From IMG/VR virus record IMGVR_UViG_3300042389_000458, positions 1 through 34,588 of that record: a stretch of 34,588 bases of DNA; one strand, written 5' to 3'. A program made the translations under genes and the position numbers. Of the stretch, positions 1-6,482 are shown one piece after another. How positions within the stretch are numbered: the first letter of the stretch is position 1; each line of letters starts with the position of its first letter. The notes below the pieces were generated by a model. It made no database searches. It was not told the DNA's origin and was given only the letters and a program-made list of their open reading frames with translations. The DNA is from a virus.

Positions 1-45
1 CACCGGCACACCGCCGGAGTCTTACCAATATGTATGGAGGGAAGC

Positions 46-408
46 ATGAACTACGACCTGAATATTTGGGACAGGGTTGGCTATGAGACCAACTACCAAG
101 AGGAGGGGTGGACTATTTCGGTCTACTCGATTCCTAGCCAGGGCGCTCACTACGGCTCCGGCGACCATGTCGCAAACCTTGACCTAGACAAGCAAGATGC
201 TGAGATGCTCACGCTGGGCAAGAGGCAACGCGATGGCGGTGACTATTGCGAAGACCCCGACTTCTGGATTGACTTGGAGTCCTTCTTCGTGACCTACAAG
301 AACATTCCTATCATGGTGAAGGCGTTTCTAACCAGCCTGTATGACAAGAGGGAGGAAAACGATGAGTTGCTATCTGTGTGGCAGGAACTCGGCTCCGGTA
401 AGGGTTGA
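46..408 (+). CDS. Hypothetical early protein, 120 aa
   Basis: I do not recognise this gene. The chosen ATG at 46 lies behind a GGAGG ribosome-binding site at 36-40; the in-frame ATG at 34 would lie on top of that site, so the shorter start is better. The product is acidic and rich in Asp, Glu, Tyr and Trp, without signal peptide or membrane segment. It is the first gene visible in a run of tightly overlapping small early genes, and its last 47 bases overlap the next gene in another frame. It is probably cytoplasmic; no function is assigned. Confidence 0.75.
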   Translation: MNYDLNIWDRVGYETNYQEEGWTISVYSIPSQGAHYGSGDHVANLDLDKQDAEMLTLGKRQRDGGDYCEDPDFWIDLESFFVTYKNIPIMVKAFLTSLYDKREENDELLSVWQELGSGKG

Positions 409-616
409 GCGCCAGGGCCAGCCTGATGAGGTCTATCAGGTCTGTAGTGTGTGCGATGAGCGTGGAGTGTATTGCTTCACTTGCGATGTTCCACTAGGCG
501 ACCGAGACGAGAAGTACGAGTTAGACGGTAACTGGGGTGTTCCTTCGGGGGACTTCGAGTGCGAGCGTTGCGCTGAAACGCGGTTCGAGTTCTATGCGGA
601 AAGCATGGTGTTCTGA
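362..616 (+). CDS. Small four-CxxC zinc-binding protein, 84 aa
   Basis: The product carries four CxxC pairs (CYLC near residue 3, CSVC, CFTC, CERC), enough for two zinc sites of the zinc-ribbon or treble-clef type. The start at 362 is chosen because GGGAGG at 349-354 precedes it at normal spacing; the in-frame ATG at 341 has no such site. It overlaps the upstream gene by 47 bases, and its TGA overlaps the ATG of the next gene (TGATG), which implies translational coupling. Zinc binding is inferred from the cysteines; a nucleic-acid or protein-binding role is a guess. Confidence 0.75.
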   Translation: MSCYLCGRNSAPVRVERQGQPDEVYQVCSVCDERGVYCFTCDVPLGDRDEKYELDGNWGVPSGDFECERCAETRFEFYAESMVF

Positions 617-777
617 TGAAGGAGTGGGATGGCGGTGTGTTCAGGTGTGAAACCTGCGACAACCTATTCCTGTGGAGGGACTACGACAACGATGCGCGTA
701 TGTGTGTATATTGTGCTTTGATCGATTTGATTGAGAATGGAGAACAGAATGGTAAATCAGACATTGACGGCCAATAA
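616..777 (+). CDS. Tiny two-CxxC zinc-ribbon-like protein, 53 aa
   Basis: This short ORF starts at the ATG in the TGATG junction with the preceding gene and ends at TAA 775-777. It has C11xxC14 and C30xxC33, the spacing of a single small zinc ribbon, with aromatic residues between (FLW, DY). It is the second Cys-pair protein in a row and looks like a minimal relative of its neighbour. It overlaps the following gene by 29 bases. Reality is supported by tight coupling and the cysteine pattern; function unknown. Confidence 0.6.
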   Translation: MKEWDGGVFRCETCDNLFLWRDYDNDARMCVYCALIDLIENGEQNGKSDIDGQ

Positions 778-1009
778 GGCAGTCATAAATAAAGTTCCAG
801 TAGATTCGCTGGAGAAGTTGTATCACATCTTCGATGAGTTGGCGTGCTCGCACGAATACTCGCGAGAGCATGGAGAACTCCACATTACGGTGGGCGATTC
901 CTTTATGCTGTCGTTTCACGCTGACCCTGTAGAGATGCGTGAGATTGCGGAGAGTGAATATTGGGCTAACGATGCTGAGGGTGTCGCGGAAGGACATTGG
1001 AGAGAATAA
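749..1009 (+). CDS. Hypothetical protein, 86 aa
   Basis: Unrecognised. The ATG at 749 is preceded by GGAGA at 739-743. An in-frame TTG at 731 exists, but using it would put that site inside the gene. The protein is acidic, contains no cysteine pairs except one Cys in LACSHEY, and has no membrane segment. Its TAA at 1007-1009 abuts the ATG of the next gene, so the two are probably coupled. Nothing in the sequence indicates a function. Confidence 0.65.
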   Translation: MVNQTLTANKAVINKVPVDSLEKLYHIFDELACSHEYSREHGELHITVGDSFMLSFHADPVEMREIAESEYWANDAEGVAEGHWRE

Positions 1010-1531
1010 ATGAGCGCTCGACTAGATGCAGTATCAAAAACAAAACAGGCATACATGATGGCTAAGACAACTCTGGAGCAAAGGCTCCGCGAGCAAATGA
1101 GAGAAGAGTTGGCGAACCTGCAAACCCAGTTAGACATCGCCATCAGATATGCGGTGGATTCTGGAGAATCCAAGGCCGATATCCTTCGAGCCTTGGGGAC
1201 AACCAGTTACAACACTGTTTACGAATCACTTTCTCGCACTAGCGGGGTTGCTGAGGTTGTTGGAAATGATCCATTGGATGGTACCTACCAACTTGATGGT
1301 GACATTCTGCATGTTGTTTATGACAGCCACGGGCCTAGTCAATACTCTGGGTACGCTGACTTCCAAATCAAGTCTCTTGACACTGGTAGAATAATGCTCC
1401 TAAGCCTGTCTCCACTTTATAGCGAGGACTATTCGGTACGGAATGATGTTGTCGCCTCTCTGGACCAAAAGACAGAGGGATTTTATTTCGATGAAGTTTG
1501 CGAATGGCTCAAATCAAAGGATTATGCGTGA
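1010..1531 (+). CDS. Hypothetical protein with coiled coil and HTH-like segment, 173 aa
   Basis: ATG at 1010 follows GGAGAG at 999-1004 and abuts the previous stop. Residues about 8-45 are highly charged and heptad-like (EQRLREQMREELANLQTQ), suggesting a short coiled coil. Residues about 52-75 (ESKADILRALGTTSYNTVYE) have the look of a helix-turn-helix, with ALGTTS as the turn and a second helix after it. A DNA-binding dimer is possible but unproven. Its stop overlaps the GTG of the next gene (GTGA), typical of an operon. Confidence 0.65.
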   Translation: MSARLDAVSKTKQAYMMAKTTLEQRLREQMREELANLQTQLDIAIRYAVDSGESKADILRALGTTSYNTVYESLSRTSGVAEVVGNDPLDGTYQLDGDILHVVYDSHGPSQYSGYADFQIKSLDTGRIMLLSLSPLYSEDYSVRNDVVASLDQKTEGFYFDEVCEWLKSKDYA

Positions 1532-1824
1532 ACAAGAGAACCATCGAAAAGGCGATAAACGATTATGTGCGCAAGGAAACAGAGGGTAAATCTTTTCCTA
1601 CGGGATGGGTTATTGTCGCTTCTCTGGCTCCACCAAATGGTGACACCGGACAGTCCGATACTTATTTGACACTTTCGTCAGATGGACTGCCGGTTCACAC
1701 CATGATGGGACTTATGGAACTGGCCCAGGCGGATGCTCGCAACATTTCGATACTTTCGATATTGAGTCACTCGATCAAAAATATTATTGGAGGGAAAAAT
1801 GGAGAGGATTACCCCAACTCCTGA
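1528..1824 (+). CDS. Hypothetical protein, 98 aa
   Basis: The GTG at 1528 overlaps the upstream TGA by four bases (GTGA) and has AAAGGA just before it, so it is preferred over the TTG at 1498. The product contains a GWVIVASL strand and a helical C-terminal half rich in Ile and Ser. I do not recognise a family. The gene overlaps the following helicase by 26 bases in another frame, fitting the compressed early operon. Confidence 0.6.
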   Translation: MNKRTIEKAINDYVRKETEGKSFPTGWVIVASLAPPNGDTGQSDTYLTLSSDGLPVHTMMGLMELAQADARNISILSILSHSIKNIIGGKNGEDYPNS

Positions 1825-3169
1825 GCAGGAGGAAGCCATTGTAAAGATGGTCTGGGAAAGTTCTGGAGCCGTTCTAAACGCATCAACTATGGGAGCCGGT
1901 AAAACGGTTAAGGGTGTTGAGGTTGTTCGCAGGCGCGGTGACAAGATTGTTTTATTGATTGCACCACTGGGCACGAGGTTGGGATGGAAAACGACCTTTG
2001 AGCGCCAGGGAGTTACGCTGCCTTTTCGTTGGCTAAACTCCACGAAGGAGGGCAAGATTAATTTTGCTCTCTGGATGGAGGGGGTCGATGGTATTTATTT
2101 TGTGGGCACTGAATACTTTGTTCGCCTTGGCTGGAAGGGCAGGGCGCGCACAAATGTTTGGGCTAAGAAGCCGGACATTGTTTTGTTTGATGAGGCGCAC
2201 AGGTCACAGAATCGCCACAGTAAAACTTACAAGACACTGAAGCAGATAAAAGCACCCATGAAAATATCCATGTCGGGAACTCCCACTGGAAATAGTTTTG
2301 GTGGTGCCTATGCGGTGACAAAGTGGCTATGGCCCGACACCATTGAGAACTCTTTTTATGTGTGGCGCGATAGGTGGTGCGAAACCGAATATGACTATTT
2401 CGATCCATCGGGAAAAAAGGTTATCGGCGAAAAGAATCCTGGGGCTTTTTTTAACGCTCTTCCCTGCTACATTCGCCTGGAGTCTGAGTTAGATGTAGAC
2501 CTAGTGGAGGAGCAAGTTCTTGTTGAGTTATCTTCTACGCAACGAAGAGCCTACGACAAACTTGAGAAAGACATGATTTTGTGGGTGGAAGAGAATCCAC
2601 TGATTGTGGAGTTTCCCGTCACACTGCGCACTAGGTTGCGCCAAGCCACACTCGGAATGTTTTCGGTAACAGACGAGGGTGAGGTTATCTTTAAGAATGA
2701 TTGCAAGTCCACAAAGATTGAGGCACTCGAAGATATCCTGAAGAATAGAATCGATGACGAGTCCGCTTTGATATTGACCGATTCTAAAAAGTTCGCGAAT
2801 GTTATATGTGCAAGGATTCCAGGTTGTGTTCCCTGGCATGGCGATATTTCTCAGGCGCAGAGACAAAAATACAAGGAGCAGTTCATATCCGGAGAGGCGA
2901 AATATGTGGTGGCGGTCATATCTGCCATTGCTGAGGGCGTGGATGGATTGCAACACGCTACCCGTAACATCGTGTGGGCTTCGCGTTCAGACAATAGAAT
3001 ATTAAATGAGCAAGCGATGAAACGAGTTCATCGTCAGGGTCAGATACGCCAGGTCCGTTCATTCGACATTGTTGCCCTAGAAACTTACGACTCTGGGGTT
3101 ATCAGTGCTCAACTCCAAAAAGCGTTAGAGATGAATAGGACATTAAAAAGTGAGCAACAGTTTCAGTAA
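1799..3169 (+). CDS. SNF2/superfamily 2 DNA helicase-translocase
   Basis: A 456-residue SF2 ATPase. Seen: Walker A MGAGKT at residues 31-36, motif Ia region VLLIAPLGTR near 51-60, DEAH box at 131-134, motif III SGTPTGN at 159-165, and motif VI RVHRQGQ near 409-415. RxHRxGQ is characteristic of SNF2-type proteins. Proteins of this family use ATP to move along duplex DNA; phage versions are linked to replication or recombination. It is shorter than chromatin remodellers and carries only the two-lobe motor. ATG at 1799 has GGAGGG at 1789-1794. The methyltransferase-like gene overlaps its 3' end by 20 bases, so they are probably co-expressed. Confidence 0.9.
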   Translation: MERITPTPEQEEAIVKMVWESSGAVLNASTMGAGKTVKGVEVVRRRGDKIVLLIAPLGTRLGWKTTFERQGVTLPFRWLNSTKEGKINFALWMEGVDGIYFVGTEYFVRLGWKGRARTNVWAKKPDIVLFDEAHRSQNRHSKTYKTLKQIKAPMKISMSGTPTGNSFGGAYAVTKWLWPDTIENSFYVWRDRWCETEYDYFDPSGKKVIGEKNPGAFFNALPCYIRLESELDVDLVEEQVLVELSSTQRRAYDKLEKDMILWVEENPLIVEFPVTLRTRLRQATLGMFSVTDEGEVIFKNDCKSTKIEALEDILKNRIDDESALILTDSKKFANVICARIPGCVPWHGDISQAQRQKYKEQFISGEAKYVVAVISAIAEGVDGLQHATRNIVWASRSDNRILNEQAMKRVHRQGQIRQVRSFDIVALETYDSGVISAQLQKALEMNRTLKSEQQFQ

Positions 3170-3677
3170 AGAGCTTATGTATTCGGCTGGATCGAATGAT
3201 GAGTGCTACACTCCCCCATATGGAGTGGAGCCAATTCTAAAATACATACCCAGCGGCGTTACTGTTTGGTGCCCTTTTGATAAAGATGATTCGGAATTTG
3301 TAAAACAAATATCAAAAACAAACGATGTTGTTCATTCTCACATCGAAGATGGTTTAGATTTTTATGAATACGAACCGGACAAGTGGGATGTCATTATTTC
3401 AAATCCACCGTTTACCAAAAAAAGACAAATATTCGAAAGAGCCCTTTCTTTCAACAAACCGTTCGCTTTGGTAATGTCAAACACTTGGCTAAATGATTCA
3501 GCGCCAAAACAATTGTTCAAGGAAAAAGAACTTCAACTTCTTATGTTTGATAAAAGAATGAGATTCAATCTACCCAATGGTCAGCAAAACAATAAGATAA
3601 CTTTTAGCAGTAGTTATTACTGTTGGAATTTTTTGCCCAAACAAATAATTATGGAACAGCTCAAGGTAGAAAAGTGA
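3150..3677 (+). CDS. Adenine-N6 DNA methyltransferase-like protein
   Basis: A 175-residue protein with catalytic motif IV NPPF at residues 85-88, the (D/N/S)PP(Y/F) signature of amino-methyltransferases, preceded by WDVIIS. The YTPPY near residue 20 resembles the N terminus of phage adenine methyltransferases. A classical FxGxG SAM loop is not evident: WCPFDKDDSEF (40-50) occupies that place, so activity is uncertain. GTG at 3150 overlaps the helicase; an ATG at 3177 is an alternative start. The gene is visibly richer in A and T than its neighbours, which suggests separate acquisition. Roles could be self-protection from host restriction or DNA marking. Confidence 0.7.
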   Translation: MSNSFSKELMYSAGSNDECYTPPYGVEPILKYIPSGVTVWCPFDKDDSEFVKQISKTNDVVHSHIEDGLDFYEYEPDKWDVIISNPPFTKKRQIFERALSFNKPFALVMSNTWLNDSAPKQLFKEKELQLLMFDKRMRFNLPNGQQNNKITFSSSYYCWNFLPKQIIMEQLKVEK

Positions 3678-4042
3678 CAAACTCATGGGAGGAAAAGAAT
3701 GACAGGGCGTTACAGAAAGATATAACGCGCGGTTCCGGTAACTTCCCGAGCCTAAACTACCTAAAGCTCACTAAGCGTCAGCAGGTAGCGATGACACCAC
3801 TAGAGGTGGCATTAGATAACAAGAGCCCGAACTGTAAAAACAATCCGGGGGAATACATTGATTACCACGAAGATTACGAGCCAACGGCGGAGAGAGCGTA
3901 TGAGATGTGCAAGGGTTGCCCCATGCTGGTCGAGTGTGCTAGATTCGCTAATGCCTACAGACCACCAATAGGTGTGTGGGGAGGGCAAGTATGGAAAGAA
4001 GGAAAGGTAGTTCCAAGTGAGTACAATAACCAAGGAGGATAA
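3674..4042 (+). CDS. WhiB-family iron-sulfur transcription regulator (first copy)
   Basis: Seen: four cysteines in WhiB spacing (C54-x24-C79-x2-C82-x5-C88) followed by GVWGG at residues 100-104. WhiB proteins hold a [4Fe-4S] cluster and usually bind the primary sigma factor; actinophages carry copies that can act as dominant regulators. Start GTG 3674 overlaps the preceding TGA (GTGA). A shorter product from ATG 3791 would still contain all four cysteines. A strong GGGAGG at 3687-3692 lies inside the gene and serves an eight-codon ORF in another frame (3699-3725), so the true start deserves care. Confidence 0.85.
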   Translation: MTNSWEEKNDRALQKDITRGSGNFPSLNYLKLTKRQQVAMTPLEVALDNKSPNCKNNPGEYIDYHEDYEPTAERAYEMCKGCPMLVECARFANAYRPPIGVWGGQVWKEGKVVPSEYNNQGG

Positions 4043-4043
4043 A

Positions 4044-4703
4044 GTGTCAGTACCAAAGATATACAACGCGATCGCAAACATCCAGGCAGGCGTGGGCAAC
4101 GTGCCCAAGGCCGGTATCGGTCCAGCATCGCAGGGTTCTTATAAGTATGTAAAGAACGATGACATTCTCGAGGCCATCAGTAAGTTGATGATTGAGAACA
4201 AAGTCATCACCCGTCCAGTGATTACCAACCACCAACTGGTAACGCGCGAGATCGGTGCGAACCGTTTCGTTGCGATGACTGTTGTAACGCTTGACGTTAC
4301 ATATATCTCGGTCGAGGATGGTTCCGAGTTCACCGTTAGTGTTACTGCTGAGGGTGCGGACAATGGTGACAAGGGTGGTCGCAAGGCCGTCACGCAGGCG
4401 CAGAAGATTGCGAACCTGCTTACATTTAACATCGCAACCGGAGAGCCCGACCCCGATGGTGTCGAGGTTGTGCCAACCTCTTCGGATTCAACTCCGGTAC
4501 AGAAGCGCATTGCTACTGCCAGCGCGAACGGACCGACCAAGTTGTACAACGAGATCAAAGCGTTCCTCGGTGCCACCAGTATGCCAGGTTCGGTTGCCAA
4601 TGCTATCGGTAACAGAATCTCCGGTGGAAATGCCGACTGGATGAAGGATGAGAATGTTCTCGCCGAGGTGCTGAAGGCTCTGAAAAATGGCGAACTCGAA
4701 TAA
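4044..4703 (+). CDS. ERF-family single-strand annealing recombinase
   Basis: A 219-residue protein. The central pattern (YKYVKNDDILEAI near the N terminus, then ADNGDKGGRKAVTQAQKIAN about residues 108-127) is typical of ERF annealases, which pair complementary single strands during phage recombination and genome circularisation. GTG at 4044 has a near-perfect AAGGAGG at 4032-4038, so it is preferred over GTG 4017. The C-terminal part, after a linker rich in Thr, Ser and Pro, is variable in the family. It is followed by a PD-(D/E)XK nuclease and an SSB, the expected partners for recombination. Confidence 0.85.
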   Translation: MSVPKIYNAIANIQAGVGNVPKAGIGPASQGSYKYVKNDDILEAISKLMIENKVITRPVITNHQLVTREIGANRFVAMTVVTLDVTYISVEDGSEFTVSVTAEGADNGDKGGRKAVTQAQKIANLLTFNIATGEPDPDGVEVVPTSSDSTPVQKRIATASANGPTKLYNEIKAFLGATSMPGSVANAIGNRISGGNADWMKDENVLAEVLKALKNGELE

Positions 4704-4893
4704 CTACGAGATCGACTGGTCTAAGGTTCCAGAGGTCGCAAAGCAAGGAGAATACTCCTGGAAGGCCGGAGAGTGGTGGTTCGGGGAGGAAGACCTCGAG
4801 GCACCACTTGAGGAACTGGAAGACAGCATCTACTCGCACATAGCGTGGTATCTATTCGCAAAGGAGCAACAAAGTGGCGGAACCGAAGCTTAG
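4687..4893 (+). CDS. Hypothetical acidic protein, 68 aa
   Basis: A small, strongly acidic protein rich in Trp and Glu, lying between the annealase and the nuclease and overlapping both (17 and 20 bases). ATG at 4687 has only weak upstream purines, so it may rely on coupling. Its place in the recombination cassette suggests an accessory role, but no family is recognised. Confidence 0.6.
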   Translation: MANSNNYEIDWSKVPEVAKQGEYSWKAGEWWFGEEDLEAPLEELEDSIYSHIAWYLFAKEQQSGGTEA

Positions 4894-5725
4894 AGTCCGA
4901 TCTTCCGGGCATGGTGGCTCCGGGTACAAGCACCCCTTAACGGGGCAGGTTGTGCCCGGTGTAACTACCGTGCTCAAAAAGTTGGACAAGCCCGGTGTCC
5001 TTCAGTGGGCTGTCGACAACACTTCCGCTTACGCGGTGGCAAACATCGATGCACTAATGAACCGCACCGAGGAACAAGGCTTTGGCTTTCTTCGCTGGTA
5101 CTGGAAGCGCGATCCATTGGCTTCTGACGACCAGGACATCCGCAACTATTCCGCTGGTGTCTTGAACGACGCTGCGGAACTCGGCACGATGGTTCACGAT
5201 TGGATTGCTGCCGAACACGATGACAGTCCATATCCCGATGTAACTCTTGCTTCACCATACTTCTGGGAAATGATTGCTCAATGGGATGCCTGGAAGTCCG
5301 AGCACGACATCAAGCCGATCCTGACCGAAACCACACTCTGGTCACACCAGTATGGTTACGCAGGCACGGCTGACGGTCTGTGGGAGATCGATGGGGTTCG
5401 CACCCTTATCGATGTCAAGACATCCAGGAACGTCTGGGACGAACACTTCATGCAGTTGTCTGCGTTGGGTGCGTGCGATGCGATGCTTATCGAATCTGAT
5501 AACTCGTGGTCCGAAGTTGAAGTCCCAGGCTTTAGTCAGTATGCTCTGTTACACATCAGACCAACTGACACCAAGAAGAACGGCGAACATATGGAACCGT
5601 TCTGTAGGCTTGAAGTTGTAGACATGGAGGAGATTCCGCTACACTTCGAGGCATTCCTGGGACTGCTTGCAGTCTCGGATGCTCAAAACAAAGTGCGAGA
5701 GCACAGAAAAGGAGGAAGGTCATGA
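4874..5725 (+). CDS. PD-(D/E)XK nuclease of the RecB/Cas4-like type
   Basis: A 283-residue protein. Seen: a GTMVH motif with H108, then E152, GTADGL with D167, and IDVKTS with D180 and K182. That order (His, Glu, Asp, Asp-x-Lys) matches RecB-like exonucleases, which phages pair with an annealase to resect DNA ends. GTG at 4874 has GGAG at 4863-4866. There is no four-cysteine iron-sulfur cluster as in true Cas4. The gene ends in an ATGA overlap with the SSB gene and starts inside the upstream small gene. Role inferred: 5'-to-3' or 3'-to-5' resection feeding the ERF protein. Confidence 0.85.
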   Translation: MAEPKLRVRSSGHGGSGYKHPLTGQVVPGVTTVLKKLDKPGVLQWAVDNTSAYAVANIDALMNRTEEQGFGFLRWYWKRDPLASDDQDIRNYSAGVLNDAAELGTMVHDWIAAEHDDSPYPDVTLASPYFWEMIAQWDAWKSEHDIKPILTETTLWSHQYGYAGTADGLWEIDGVRTLIDVKTSRNVWDEHFMQLSALGACDAMLIESDNSWSEVEVPGFSQYALLHIRPTDTKKNGEHMEPFCRLEVVDMEEIPLHFEAFLGLLAVSDAQNKVREHRKGGRS

Positions 5726-6066
5726 GTCAAATCAAGGCTACCTTTACCGGGAACATTGTCGCCGACCCGGAGCGACGTGAAGCAGGGGGGGCACCGCTCT
5801 TGGAGTTCCCTCTGTATGTCAACCACACCAAGAAGGACAAGGACTCGGGAGAGTATGTCAAGACTGGTGACGTGTCCAAGGTTCGCGTGACTCTGTGGCG
5901 CGATCTGGCTGGCACTGACATTCAGAAGGGTGACCTCGTTGAGGTTGTCGCCACACTGGTCGAGAAGGAGTTCGACAAGAAGGACGGCACTCAGGGTCGC
6001 TCACTACAGACCGACTATGTTGAGTCTGTGGTCGTCAAGCACCGCAAAGAGGTCGAAGCCTTCTAG
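5722..6066 (+). CDS. ssb: Single-stranded DNA-binding protein, OB fold
   Basis: A 114-residue protein starting ATFTGNIVADPERR, with later strands VSKVRVTLWRDLAG and GDLVEVVATL, matching the SSB OB-fold pattern. It is shorter than bacterial SSB and lacks a glycine-rich tail with the acidic C-terminal tip; it ends in EVEAF. It starts in an ATGA overlap with the nuclease, behind AGGAGG at 5711-5716. SSB coats exposed strands for replication and for ERF-mediated annealing. Confidence 0.85.
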   Translation: MSQIKATFTGNIVADPERREAGGAPLLEFPLYVNHTKKDKDSGEYVKTGDVSKVRVTLWRDLAGTDIQKGDLVEVVATLVEKEFDKKDGTQGRSLQTDYVESVVVKHRKEVEAF

Positions 6067-6100
6067 CAGTGCCGAGGGGTGCGACTCGACAACGCACACA

Positions 6101-6172
6101 TGACCGCTAGCTCAATGGCAGAGCAGGAAGCTGTTAACTTCAAGGTTCCAGGTTCGAGTCCTGGGCGGTCAG
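6101..6172 (+). tRNA. tRNA-Asn, anticodon GTT
   Basis: A full cloverleaf can be drawn: acceptor 6101-6107 with 6165-6171 (seven pairs), D arm 6110-6113 with 6121-6124, anticodon arm 6126-6130 with 6138-6142 (outermost pair G-A mismatched), anticodon GTT at 6133-6135, T arm 6148-6152 with 6160-6164 around TTCGAGT. The discriminator is G6172 and no CCA is encoded. It lies between SSB and the second WhiB gene, in the direction of the operon, so it is probably processed from the same transcript. Confidence 0.93.
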
Positions 6173-6185
6173 CGGAAGGGAACAA

Positions 6186-6482
6186 ATGAATACAACGGAA
6201 AAATCAAGAAATCTGTACAGAGAACTAACTGACAGCATTGTCGAAATCGGTGGGGTACCGTGCGAGAATGCGCCAGATATGTTCTTCATCGATCATTCCG
6301 ATAAATTAATTCGGGAAAAGATCAGAGCAACCAGAGTGCTATGCGGTGGTTGTCCACTTAAAAATCTATGTCTAGAGTATGCTTTGGAGGCGAACGAACA
6401 AGATGGTATATGGGGCGGTCTTACACGACCAGAACGTAATTTACTCCAAAGAGGTAGGGTTATCCGTGAAAGAGTTTATTGA
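6186..6482 (+). CDS. WhiB-family iron-sulfur transcription regulator (second copy)
   Basis: A 98-residue WhiB protein with C26, then C53xxC56 and C62, followed by GIWGGLTRPER from residue 74. The cysteines ligate a [4Fe-4S] cluster in this family and the Gly-Trp turn contacts sigma. It has AAGGGA before its ATG, 14 bases after the tRNA. It has a longer basic C terminus (RNLLQRGRVIRERVY) than the first copy, which could bind DNA. It overlaps the primase-helicase gene by 17 bases. Confidence 0.9.
   Translation: MNTTEKSRNLYRELTDSIVEIGGVPCENAPDMFFIDHSDKLIREKIRATRVLCGGCPLKNLCLEYALEANEQDGIWGGLTRPERNLLQRGRVIRERVY

Noticed and set aside
3-17. Short CCGGC/GCCGG hairpin at the left edge
   Set aside because: Only five pairs, no T run; the window edge hides the context.
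6379-6465. N-terminal extension of the primase-helicase from ATG 6379
   Set aside because: Lies entirely within the second WhiB gene in another frame; the GTG at 6466 gives a normal slight overlap.
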